From: CBDCFV01 sp965261795
GTDB lineage: Bacteria > Chloroflexota > Dehalococcoidia > Lucifugimonadales > UBA3495
Direction: 5' to 3'
Assembly (NCBI GenBank): GCA_965261795.1
Contig: OZ253476.1
Location: 744,001 to 808,000, forward strand
DNA length: 64,000 nucleotides
The position numbers were made by a program, and so were the translations under genes. Position 1 is the first letter of the stretch. Each line of letters starts with the position of its first letter. This document shows positions 16,378 through 24,786 of the stretch, in pieces. The notes below the pieces were generated by a model, which was given only the letters and a program-made list of their open reading frames with translations, was not told the DNA's origin and searched no databases.

Positions 16378-19300
16378 CTACTGCGGGGCTTCCACGTATA
16401 ACCGCACTGACTCCGCGCCCAGCAATTCCGATACTCGCCGGTCCAACTCCTCGCAATAGCTGGTGCTCACCGTTGGGAGTTCCATCAGCACACGACCAGC
16501 CCCGGTCTTGATGTCCAGGTTCACCCGATCATGGCCGGAATACTCAAGAAGCACACCGATCACTTCCCGAAGCAGGTGGGCGTCCTCCCTGGCGTTGTCC
16601 GACTCCTTCACTGCCAGAGACACGGTGCGAGGTCCTGCGCCGTTGGAAGTCTTCTCCTCTGCCGGTTGCCGGGATGACGCTTGCTGGCCTCCAGCCGACC
16701 CGTTCTTGTGACCGTTGGCTGCTGCCCCGTTAGAGGAAACACCATTGGACGCGGTAGATGCAGCTCCGTTATTCCCGTTGGCTCGGTGTTTGCCGTTGCC
16801 ATTGGCGCTTGGCGGCGGCATCCGGTCTTCCTGGTATTGCTGGACCTTGTCACAGGCCAAGGTCAACTGGTCGTTGCGGAGTTGCAATCTGCCCGTAACC
16901 AGCAGTATGGCCCCCTGGACCCACTTGTCCTGGGTTTGCTCCAAAACGTTGGGCCAGACCACCACCTCCAACGATCCGCCAAGCAACTCCATCGCCACCA
17001 CCAGGAACTTCTTTTGTTCCTTGGTGTACCGCTCCGTAACCGACGACACGTAGCCCAGGACGGAGAGCGTCTGGCCTTGCATCTCATCTTCCAACTGGTC
17101 CATCGAGTTGAACGCATTGCCCGTATTGAGAGCAGCCAACCGCCTCTGGGAGTTCTCGGAAAGAGCAACGCCCAATAGTTCCTGCTCCCAAGCAACCTTT
17201 TGCTCAGAAGAAACGTCGAAATTACTCAAATCGACGCCCGGAAGGACACCGCCACCAGCCTCGGCGTTGGCGTCGGAAAAGAGGCTCGATTGACCTGAGT
17301 CACGGTTGCGGGCCTCCAGTTGAGCAAGGGCGACAATCTGGTCCAATGCGCCAAGGACCGCCCCACGGGGCGCCAGCGAGTCGAAGGCGCCGGCTTTAGC
17401 CAAGCTTTCCATGGTGCGCCGGTTCAGCCCACCCCCGTTGGCCCTGCGGCAAAAGTCGTCGATGGACTTGTACGGTCCGTTGGCATCACGTTCCTCCAAA
17501 AGGGGGCGGACGGCGCTTTCACCCACGGTCTTTACGGCCGCCAAGCCTACACGCAACCCCGGGGCGGTCCCGTCTCCTTCGTCAATTGCAAACAACTCGT
17601 CGGACTTGTTGATGTCGGGCAGCAACACCGGGATTCCCAGTTGGAAACACTCGTTGATCGAGGTCACCATCTTTTCAGGGTGGTCCATCCGGGAGTTCAA
17701 CACCGACCCCATATACTCCAGCGGGTAGTGGGACTTGAAATAGGCCGTCCAGTACGAAATCAGGGCGTAGCTGATACTGTGCGCCTTATTGAACGCATAC
17801 CCGGCGAAGGGCTCGATGAGGTCGAAGATAGTCCTTGCCACGTCTGAGTCATAGCCGTTGGCAAGGGCGCCGGACACGAACCGCTCCCTTTCCGCAGCCA
17901 TCAAAGACGCGATTTTCTTGCCCATGGCCTTGCGAACAATGTCGGCCTCGCCAAGGGTGTACCCGGCAAACTGTTGCAGGATGAGCAAAACCTGGTCCTG
18001 GTAGACGATGATGCCGTAGGTCTCGTCCAGCAAATCCTTGAAACTGGGATGCGGGTAGGTGATGGGGATGCGTCCGTACTTGGAATCGATAAAAGAGTCG
18101 ATGTTTTCCATCGGCCCCGGCCGGTAGAGGGCTATCATCGCGGCGATGTCGCCTAAGTTGGAGGGCTTCAACTCCTTGATGTACCGCCGCATTCCGGCGC
18201 TTTCCAGTTGGAACAGGTCGGTGGTGTTGCCGGATGAAAGCAACTCAAAGGTCGCCTTATCGTCCAACCGGAGCCGGTCGAGGTCAATCTTGATTCCTTG
18301 GTTTTTCTCCACCAACTTTACCGCGCGGTCAAGGATGGTCAGGTTGGTAAGACCAAGGAAGTCCATCTTCAGCAGGCCCAGCTTGGCGACCGGGTCCATG
18401 GAGTACTGGGTCATCAGCACCGGGCTGCTCTCGTCACCCTTGCTCGGACGCTGCAAGGGCACCGTTTCCGCTAGCGGGTCCTCCGCGATAAGCACCCCGG
18501 CGGCGTGGGTGCTGACGTGGTGGACAATACCCTCCAGTCCCTGGGCGGTGTCCACCAATTTGCGCACTACCTGGTCGGAATCGTAAACCTCCTGGAACTC
18601 CGGGTTGACCCGAAGGGCGTCCGCCAGGGTGCGCGCCTTGAATGGCACCATGCGGGCGATCCGGTCCACTTCGTTGTAGGTCATGCCCAAGCCGCGTCCC
18701 ACGTCGCGCAGCGCGGCCTTTGCTCCCATCGTGCCGAAAGTGATGATCTGGGCGACCTTCTCACTGCCGTATTTATCGATGACGTAGTGCAGCACTTCGT
18801 CTCGCCGGTCGTCCTGGAAGTCAAGGTCGATGTCGGGCATTTCCTTGCGTTCAAGGTTCAGGAACCGTTCAAAGACCAGCCGGTATTCCAAGGGGTCGAC
18901 ATTGGTGATATTCAAACAGTAGAGGGCGACACTGGCTGCCGCGCTGCCCCGCACACCGTACAGGATTTCGCTCTTGCGTACGAACTTGATGATGTCCCAA
19001 ACTACCAGGAAGTAATTGGCGAAGCTGGTGTGCTTGATAACCTCCAGCTCATACTCCAACCGCTTCACGGCCTCGTCCTGCGCCGATGGGTAGCGTTGCT
19101 TGAATCCGTCCCAGCACAGTTGAGCCAAGTATTCATCGGCGCTGGCGTCTCCGGGCACCGGGTACTTGGGCAGGTGGGTCTGGTCGAAGTTGAGCTCCAC
19201 ATCGCACATATCGGCGATCAGGTTGGTGTTGCTCAACGCTTCAGGGAAGTCCGGGAAAAGCTCCGCCATCTCCAAGGGGCTTTTCACATAGTAAGACTCG

Positions 19301-20034
19301 TCCTCCATGCGCAGACGCTTTTCATCCTGCACCGTCGTATTGGTCTGGATACAGATGTAAACGTCCTGCAGCGGCGCCTCCGCTTGTTTCACGTAGTGAG
19401 CGTCGTTGGTAACCACCAAGGGGATGTCCAACTGGCTGCTCAAGGTGATCAAGCCTTGGTTGATTTCCGGAAGCTGATCCACATGCTCGTGATGCTGCAA
19501 CTCAAAGAAGTACCCGTCGCCGAACACGTCCTTGTACCACCGGGCGACTTTGGCGGCTTCGTCAAGGTTGCCTTCAACAATAAGGCGGGGCACTTCCCCT
19601 GAAGCGCACCCGGATAGTGCGATGAGCCCCGCGCTGTTCTGCTCCAATAACTCGCGGTCAATCCGAGGACGGTAGTGGAACCCGTCCACGTGAGCGCGCG
19701 TGACCAACTGCATGAGGTTGCGGTAACCCTCGTTGTTACGCGCCAGCAGCACGAGATGGTAAGGGCTGCGTTCGTTAGGGCTCTTGTCGAACCGGCTGCC
19801 TTTTGCGACGTAGACCTCGCAGCCGATGATCGGCTTGATGCCCGCCTCCTTGCAGGCCAAGTAAAAGTCCACCACCCCGTACATAGAGCCGTGGTCGGTT
19901 ATGGCCAAGGAGTCCATCCCCATTTCCTTGGCTTGGGCCACCAACTGAGGGATACGGCTGATGCCATCCAACATGCTGTATTCAGTGTGGATGTGCAGGT
20001 GCGTGAAACGGTTGTCGCTAATTGGAGTCGTCAT
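16378..20034 (-). CDS. dnaE: DNA polymerase III subunit alpha
   Basis: A 1218-residue replicative polymerase. The N-terminal PHP domain keeps its metal motifs (HLHIHTEYSMLDG, AITDHGSMYG). The palm has the catalytic PDIDLDFQDDRRDEV motif, and MDFLGLTNLTILD lies further on. Tandem helix-hairpin-helix and OB-fold parts follow (LSVLGYVSSVTERYTKEQKKF). Near the C-terminus there is an Asn/Gly/Ser/Ala low-complexity insert (about residues 1095-1155), then a final alpha/beta domain; such a linker is not usual in DnaE. There is no exonuclease domain, so it is DnaE1-like. It is essential for chromosome replication. A MITE copy adjoins the 3' end. The start at 20034 follows AGGTATGTATG-like sequence. 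Confidence 0.97.
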   Translation of the reverse strand: MTTPISDNRFTHLHIHTEYSMLDGISRIPQLVAQAKEMGMDSLAITDHGSMYGVVDFYLACKEAGIKPIIGCEVYVAKGSRFDKSPNERSPYHLVLLARNNEGYRNLMQLVTRAHVDGFHYRPRIDRELLEQNSAGLIALSGCASGEVPRLIVEGNLDEAAKVARWYKDVFGDGYFFELQHHEHVDQLPEINQGLITLSSQLDIPLVVTNDAHYVKQAEAPLQDVYICIQTNTTVQDEKRLRMEDESYYVKSPLEMAELFPDFPEALSNTNLIADMCDVELNFDQTHLPKYPVPGDASADEYLAQLCWDGFKQRYPSAQDEAVKRLEYELEVIKHTSFANYFLVVWDIIKFVRKSEILYGVRGSAAASVALYCLNITNVDPLEYRLVFERFLNLERKEMPDIDLDFQDDRRDEVLHYVIDKYGSEKVAQIITFGTMGAKAALRDVGRGLGMTYNEVDRIARMVPFKARTLADALRVNPEFQEVYDSDQVVRKLVDTAQGLEGIVHHVSTHAAGVLIAEDPLAETVPLQRPSKGDESSPVLMTQYSMDPVAKLGLLKMDFLGLTNLTILDRAVKLVEKNQGIKIDLDRLRLDDKATFELLSSGNTTDLFQLESAGMRRYIKELKPSNLGDIAAMIALYRPGPMENIDSFIDSKYGRIPITYPHPSFKDLLDETYGIIVYQDQVLLILQQFAGYTLGEADIVRKAMGKKIASLMAAERERFVSGALANGYDSDVARTIFDLIEPFAGYAFNKAHSISYALISYWTAYFKSHYPLEYMGSVLNSRMDHPEKMVTSINECFQLGIPVLLPDINKSDELFAIDEGDGTAPGLRVGLAAVKTVGESAVRPLLEERDANGPYKSIDDFCRRANGGGLNRRTMESLAKAGAFDSLAPRGAVLGALDQIVALAQLEARNRDSGQSSLFSDANAEAGGGVLPGVDLSNFDVSSEQKVAWEQELLGVALSENSQRRLAALNTGNAFNSMDQLEDEMQGQTLSVLGYVSSVTERYTKEQKKFLVVAMELLGGSLEVVVWPNVLEQTQDKWVQGAILLVTGRLQLRNDQLTLACDKVQQYQEDRMPPPSANGNGKHRANGNNGAASTASNGVSSNGAAANGHKNGSAGGQQASSRQPAEEKTSNGAGPRTVSLAVKESDNAREDAHLLREVIGVLLEYSGHDRVNLDIKTGAGRVLMELPTVSTSYCEELDRRVSELLGAESVRLYVEAPQ

Positions 20035-20250
20035 ACATACCTCTGATGGGAGGTATTAAACCCTGCTCGGCCATATGCTTGTCAAGGCGGAACACACAAT
20101 ATATGGTAATCAGTAAGGGTCCATTACACTACATCACGGCAAAAGACGCCGGACTCACTAAGAGCATCCGGCGCCCCTCACTCTGCGGCTCTCCCAGAGG
20201 GAGAGCGGCCTTTTTGACCTTCGGCCCTCTCTGGAGGCCGAGGTAACGTA

Positions 20251-22290
20251 TTAGACCTTCTCTTCATCCCGGGCACGTTTGGTTTCGTCTATCACCCTGC
20301 CCTCCAGGTTCTGGGGCAGGGCCTCGTAATGGTCGAATACCAACGTATAGGAGCCCCGGCCCTGGCTTACCGACCGCAGGTCCTGAGAGTAACGCTGCAC
20401 TTCGCCTTGGGGCACTTCGGCCTCGACCTCAGTGTAACCTTCGCCCGGGTTCATGCCCAGAATACGCGCCCGCTTGCCGTTCAAGTCGCTCATAACCTCA
20501 CCGGTATAAGCATCGGGCACGGTAACGTTCAACTTCATAATCGGTTCAAGCAGTATCGGTCCGGCTTCAGACACGCCCTTCCGCATCGCTTGGTTGCCGG
20601 CGATCTCGAAAGACATGCCGGAAGAGTCCACGTCGTGGTAGCTGCCATCGTAGAGCACCGCTTTCATGTCCACCATAGGGAACCCCGCCAGCACACCCTC
20701 GTCCATGGCCTTCGAGACGCCCTTTTCCACCGACGGGAAGTACTCCCTTGGGACCTTTCCGCCAACCACCTCGCTCGTAAACTGGAAGCCCTCGGTCCTG
20801 TCCAGAGGCTCCAAGCGGATGAGGACGTGGCCGTACTGGCCATGGCCGCCGGACTGTTTCTTATGCCGGTACTCGGCCTGGGTTACCCTGGTGATAGTCT
20901 CCTTATAAGCAACGCGCGGCATCTTTACCTTGAGGTCGGCGCCAAACTTGCGGCGTATCTTGTCCATCGCCACGTCAATCTGGGCGTCGCCCAAACCGGT
21001 GATCAATGACTCGCCGGTGTCGACATCCCTGGAATACCGCAAGGTTGGGTCTTCCTCGACGATGCGGGCCAAAGAGGTGGACATTTTGTCCAAGTCAGAC
21101 TTGGTTGCCGGCGCAACCGCAACCCGGAAGAAGCCAACCGGGAACTCTATGCTTTCTATCGTGACCTGATTATCGCGCTGGCAAAGGGTGTCGCCGGTCA
21201 GCGTCTCCGACAGCTTGCCGATGGCCCCGATGTCTCCCGCAGCTACTTCCGCGACATTTTCCTGGGCCTTCCCCTTGGGCAAGTACAATTGGCCGATGCG
21301 CTCCGACTGCTGCCGCACCGGGTTCCAGACCTCGGAGTTGCTCTTGATGGCGCCGCGGTAAACCCGGAAGACCGAGAGCTTGCCCACAAAGGGGTCCGCC
21401 GTAGTCTTGAACACGAAGGCCGCCAACGGGCCTTCGGGGTCGGCCTCCGGCGAATCGTCACCCTCGGCTACCGGGGGTGTCCGCCCGTCTACCGGCGACG
21501 GCAGGAACTCCCGGACCATGTCGAGGAATTCGTTGACGCCCAGATTGTTAGTGGCCGAACTCGCCAGAATGGGCACCAAGGCGCCGTTCTGGACCCCGGC
21601 GCGTACGGCAGCTATCACCTCTGCGGTGGTCAGTTCCTCGCCCTCGAGGTATTTGTCGGCCAAGGTGTCGTCGCTCTCGGCGGCGGCCTCGATCAACCGG
21701 TCCCAGGCCGCAGACAACTCGGCCGCTACATCCTCAGAAACGTCGGCGGGCGGGTTGATAACGCTGGCGACGCCTTTGAAGTCCTGTGCGTCGCCTATGG
21801 GGACTTGCAGAGGGACGCAATGATTGCCGAAGGTCGATTGGATTTCAGCCACGCACCGGGAGAAGCTGGCGTTCTCTCGGTCCATCTTGTTGATCAAGAA
21901 CATCCGGGGCAGCCCGGCTTGTTCGCACATCTTCCAGGACCGTTCGGTGCCCACGTCTACTCCTGAGGGAGCGGCTACCATGAGCACCGCACCTTCGACA
22001 ACGCGTAGCGCGGCGACGACCTCGCCCAGAAAGTCATCGTAGCCGGGTGTATCCAGGAAGTTGACCTTGAACCCGTCTCCGGCACAAGGCACCAATGTAG
22101 CCTGAACGCTGCTGTTCCGCTTCACCTCTTCCGGTTCATAGTCGGAAACGGTGTTGCCGTCTTCTACCCGTCCAATGCGGGTGACGGCTTTAACGTTAAA
22201 CAATAGCGCTTCGCAAAGGGACGTTTTGCCTGTGCCGCTATGCGATAATAGCGCCACATTTCTGATACTTCCTACCTCAACATTGGCCAT
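20251..22290 (-). CDS. Elongation factor G-like GTPase (EF-G paralogue)
   Basis: A 679-residue translational GTPase. G1 is SHSGTGKTS rather than the AHIDAGKTT of canonical EF-G, G3 is LDTPGYDD, and G4 is NKMD. Domains II-V follow in normal order, with the domain IV block GGHGQYGHV and the C-terminal YTEVEAEVPQGEVQRYSQDLRSVSQGRGS. The altered G1 and the GYDDF motif fit the EF-G2 or FusA-like paralogue group, not the main ribosome translocase. Its exact role (translocation accessory or ribosome recycling) is not known. It lies 216 bp upstream of dnaE on the same strand. No str operon genes are near, which fits a paralogue. Confidence 0.9.
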   Translation of the reverse strand: MANVEVGSIRNVALLSHSGTGKTSLCEALLFNVKAVTRIGRVEDGNTVSDYEPEEVKRNSSVQATLVPCAGDGFKVNFLDTPGYDDFLGEVVAALRVVEGAVLMVAAPSGVDVGTERSWKMCEQAGLPRMFLINKMDRENASFSRCVAEIQSTFGNHCVPLQVPIGDAQDFKGVASVINPPADVSEDVAAELSAAWDRLIEAAAESDDTLADKYLEGEELTTAEVIAAVRAGVQNGALVPILASSATNNLGVNEFLDMVREFLPSPVDGRTPPVAEGDDSPEADPEGPLAAFVFKTTADPFVGKLSVFRVYRGAIKSNSEVWNPVRQQSERIGQLYLPKGKAQENVAEVAAGDIGAIGKLSETLTGDTLCQRDNQVTIESIEFPVGFFRVAVAPATKSDLDKMSTSLARIVEEDPTLRYSRDVDTGESLITGLGDAQIDVAMDKIRRKFGADLKVKMPRVAYKETITRVTQAEYRHKKQSGGHGQYGHVLIRLEPLDRTEGFQFTSEVVGGKVPREYFPSVEKGVSKAMDEGVLAGFPMVDMKAVLYDGSYHDVDSSGMSFEIAGNQAMRKGVSEAGPILLEPIMKLNVTVPDAYTGEVMSDLNGKRARILGMNPGEGYTEVEAEVPQGEVQRYSQDLRSVSQGRGSYTLVFDHYEALPQNLEGRVIDETKRARDEEKV

Positions 22291-22645
22291 CTAGCATCCC
22301 CCTTCCATTTTCGATGGCAACGCACCCAAGGCGCCGGTGCAAAAAGCGCACAACGCCATTCCGGTAAGGTGTCCGGTCGGCCCACCACCGAAGACAACTC
22401 TTGCGCCATTTTAGCGGCTTTGCCATTCCCCTTGCAACAAGGATTAGGCACGATCTTCAGAGCGCCCCCTCCAGCGGGTTGGAGTCTGGATAAAGCGCCG
22501 GGATTGGTCAGCAGCGTAAGTCCGTGTTTGACACCCCTAGACGTGGGGATATAATGAAGCAGCTTCAACCCCCGATAAGGGCGGGAATCCGCCATGGCCC
22601 GGTGCGGAGGGCGGAAGCACTGAAGTTGATTGAGGATGTGAAGCA
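22291..22645. other. Divergent intergenic region, no gene seen
   Basis: 355 bp between the leftward EF-G paralogue and rightward RidA gene. Short frames exist but have no SD or protein-like composition. A GATGTGAAGCA stretch precedes the RidA ATG. No RNA gene or strong hairpin was recognised. Confidence 0.4.
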
Positions 22646-23032
22646 ATGGCGAAGAAGGAAATCATCACCAGCGACAAGCTACCGCCTAACCCCCCGCATC
22701 TGTCTCAAGGCACCCGGTTCGGGAACATGGTGTTCGTCCAAGGCTGCACCGGACGCCACCCAACCACGGGAGAGATGGGCAACGGCATCAAGGAGCAGAC
22801 CCATAACACCCTGGACCGCATCAAGCTGATCCTGGAGGCGGCGGGCACCTCCTTGGACAACGTGATGACCAACACCTGCTACTTGTCCCGCACCGAAGAC
22901 ATGGCGGCCTTCAACGAAGTCTACATGGAATACTTCACGGACGACCGCCCGGCGCGCACCGCCATAGTGGTAACTTTCGGCGCAGCCGACACCTTGGTGG
23001 AAGTGACTTCAACCGCCTGCATCCCCAACTAG
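22646..23032 (+). CDS. RidA family (YjgF/YER057c/UK114) protein
   Basis: A 128-residue protein with the RidA-type order: GNMVFVQGCTGRHPTTGEMG, then the helix EQTHNTLDRIKLILEAAGTSLDNV, then YFTDDRPARTAI with the Arg that in RidA binds the imine carboxylate, and a C-terminal VEVTSTACIPN. Active members deaminate reactive enamine/imine intermediates made by PLP enzymes. Cytoplasmic trimer expected from the family. The substrate range of this member is not visible. It lies 98 bp ahead of a Lrp-type ligand-binding protein on the same strand. Confidence 0.92.
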   Translation: MAKKEIITSDKLPPNPPHLSQGTRFGNMVFVQGCTGRHPTTGEMGNGIKEQTHNTLDRIKLILEAAGTSLDNVMTNTCYLSRTEDMAAFNEVYMEYFTDDRPARTAIVVTFGAADTLVEVTSTACIPN

Positions 23033-23130
23033 CGGGATCAGGAGTCCGTAATCCGTAAGGTTAGGCTGCCGGGCTTTCAATGCCCGGCGGCCATCAAGGC
23101 AAAATCAACCGACAGGGGAAGCCGGTGGCT

Positions 23131-23358
23131 ATGAGGGCCTTTATTCTAATCGAGACCGAGGTTGGGCGGTCCCGGACTGTGGCCAGTACGCTGCGGGCTT
23201 TTGACCAGATACAGTACGCGGACGTCATCACCGGCGCTTTCGACGTTATTGCTCTAGCCGAAGCGCCGGATATGAGCACCATAGCCGAGTTGGTGACCTC
23301 CAACGTTCAAGGGGTCCCGGGAGTGGTGCGTACCATTACCTGTGTCGCGGCCGGCTGA
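23131..23358 (+). CDS. Stand-alone Lrp/AsnC-type ligand-binding (RAM) domain
   Basis: About 75 residues from the ATG at 23131; AGGGGAAG lies some 11 nt upstream, while the longer reading from 23080 lacks an SD and adds unlike sequence. The chain follows the RAM fold: MRAFILIETEVGRSRTVAS, IQYADVITGAFDVIALAEAP, then MSTIAELVTSNVQGVPGVVRT. No DNA-binding helix-turn-helix is present. Such single-domain proteins bind amino acids or similar small ligands and may act with other regulators. A convergent gene ends 10 bp away. Confidence 0.82.
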   Translation: MRAFILIETEVGRSRTVASTLRAFDQIQYADVITGAFDVIALAEAPDMSTIAELVTSNVQGVPGVVRTITCVAAG

Positions 23359-23367
23359 CCGCCGCTG

Positions 23368-23679
23368 TCAGGTTATCTTCTTGAACGTTATGTGGGACCG
23401 GTTCATGGTGTGGGGCCGGATCATGGTTATCCAGTCCCCCTTGTCCGACTCGGTCTTCCAACTCTCCGACTGGGGCACGTCCGGGGAATCTACCTCGTAG
23501 AGAGCAGCGTACCGGGCAACCCCTTCCACGTCGGTGGAATCCAGCTTGTAACGGGTGCACCCGTGGACGCCCTTTGCCGTGAGGATATTGGGAATGTGCT
23601 GGGTGTTATATATCCGGTTGAAGTCGTCCTCCAACTCCTCGGGAATGTCCATTTGCACCAAGTAAACGTAATCAGCCAT
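23368..23679 (-). CDS. Small alpha/beta-barrel (EthD/DUF4286-like) protein
   Basis: 103 residues from the ATG at 23679, which follows GAGGAGG at 7 nt. The chain opens with a strand and helix pair, YVYLVQMDIPEELEDDFNRIYNTQHIPNIL, then KGVHGCTRYKLDS and YAALYEVDSPDV. This is the pattern of dimeric ferredoxin-like barrel proteins, in which an N-terminal D-F-N-x-[WI]-Y-N-x-[EQ]-H motif lines the cavity. The protein at 33361-34020 contains two such units in one chain. Function unknown; families of this fold include small-molecule enzymes and binding proteins. Confidence 0.72.
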   Translation of the reverse strand: MADYVYLVQMDIPEELEDDFNRIYNTQHIPNILTAKGVHGCTRYKLDSTDVEGVARYAALYEVDSPDVPQSESWKTESDKGDWITMIRPHTMNRSHITFKKIT

Positions 23680-23751
23680 TTGTGTCCTCCTCTTTGATGG
23701 AAAGGTTTGTCCTGGTGTCACCTGAGGACTGGGGCTATGGCCCCCCGTGCT

Positions 23752-24537
23752 CTAACCATTATCCAAGCGTCGGCCCAACTGTTCTTCAAGTTGCCGTATC
23801 CGCTCCTCCGCAGCCTCAGCGCGGCTCAGGGCTTCCAAGCGGGCGGATTCCGCCTCCCGCAGGTTCCGCAGGTACTCCCCCGCTGCCGGATTATAGTAGC
23901 GCAGTTCCCCGTTGTCCCAGCACAGGTCCAACCCCAACCATTCGCTGTGCCCCCGGACCACTCCGTCAATGTCCCGCACCGTTTGAATCCCAACGTACTC
24001 ACCATCGACCAGCCGCTCCCCAGCCAGCGCTTCAGGGTACAGGTCTCCACCGGAAGCGTCAAACCGCCAATATTCCGCTATTCCCAAGCGAGCGTACAGC
24101 TCCCGCTTGAAACCCGTGTCGTTGGTGTGAGTGCTTTCCGAGGCTATCTCCAGCACAAAGTCCGGCGGTTTGCCCGCCTCTCTTATAAAGTAGCCGTTAC
24201 GGCGGCGGATGGAGATGGGATTAATGCCGAAGGAAACGTAGCAGTCCGGTCTTACTATCCGTTGGATGCCCTCGGCGTCGATGTAGTACACCGGCGTATC
24301 GCCGCTGACCAGGACTCCAGGGCGTCCCCAGAAGAAGGCTTGCAGTGCTGTGACGGCGTAGAGGAAATCGGTCTCTTGCTGCATGGCGTCGGGTAACGGT
24401 TCGTAATCGTCGGGGGCGTCCGGGTCCGGCAAGACGCCGTGGACGGGGTCGGCGGGAAGGTCTGCCGAATCCAGGTCGGAAGGCCTGGTGATCTTCGGCT
24501 TCAACTTGTCGAAGGGCGGCGGCAACCTTGTTGTCAT
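23752..24537 (-). CDS. Uma2 family PD-(D/E)XK endonuclease-like protein
   Basis: About 261 residues from the ATG at 24537 (AGAGG about 9 nt upstream); a start at 24612 would add an unlike tail. Core motifs are IVRPDCYVSFG, then GKPPDFVLEIASEST, then FKRELYARLGIAEYWRFD. The N-terminal extension holds LPDPDAPDDYEPLPDAMQQ. The C-terminus is a coiled coil (ARLEALSRAEAAEERIRQLEEQLGRR). It is one of nine Uma2 genes in the window, but clearly diverged from the array at 40 kb. Role unknown; nuclease fold expected. Confidence 0.86.
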   Translation of the reverse strand: MTTRLPPPFDKLKPKITRPSDLDSADLPADPVHGVLPDPDAPDDYEPLPDAMQQETDFLYAVTALQAFFWGRPGVLVSGDTPVYYIDAEGIQRIVRPDCYVSFGINPISIRRRNGYFIREAGKPPDFVLEIASESTHTNDTGFKRELYARLGIAEYWRFDASGGDLYPEALAGERLVDGEYVGIQTVRDIDGVVRGHSEWLGLDLCWDNGELRYYNPAAGEYLRNLREAESARLEALSRAEAAEERIRQLEEQLGRRLDNG

Positions 24538-24681
24538 TGATAAGCCTCTTCGCACTGGGCCAAAGAGTAGATCGGTTGAATTACTGCCATGATAGCACAC
24601 CGCTGGCGCCATCCATTCTCTCGCAATGCCATTTTGGACATCCGTCCACCGAGCGCGGCTCAGTTCCGGTTAGATGAAGAA

Positions 24682-24713
24682 ACGCCCCCGGAGTGCGCGG
24701 GAACCGGAGGCGT
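24682..24713 (-). terminator. Probable rho-independent terminator of the subtilase gene
   Basis: On the minus strand a stem ACGCCTCCGG / CCGGGGGCGT (one G-T wobble) with a 12-nt loop is followed by TTTCTTCATCT. It lies 74 bp after the end of the broken subtilase gene, in the right orientation. Confidence 0.5.
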
Positions 24714-24786
24714 CATCCAATCGAACACTATGGTGGCGGTCGCTCCTTGGCGCGAATGGCTACGGCAATCCGTGGGCCCCAAGTCC

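Noticed and set aside
18505..19602. Plus-strand frame of 365 codons inside dnaE
   Set aside because: It is antisense to well-conserved polymerase motifs; no SD or family pattern.
20190..20216. Hairpin GCTCTCCC-AGA-GGGAGAGC followed by GGCCTTTTT as a terminator
   Set aside because: The T-run is on the plus strand, while the genes on both sides are leftward. It is kept only as a member of a dispersed hairpin family.
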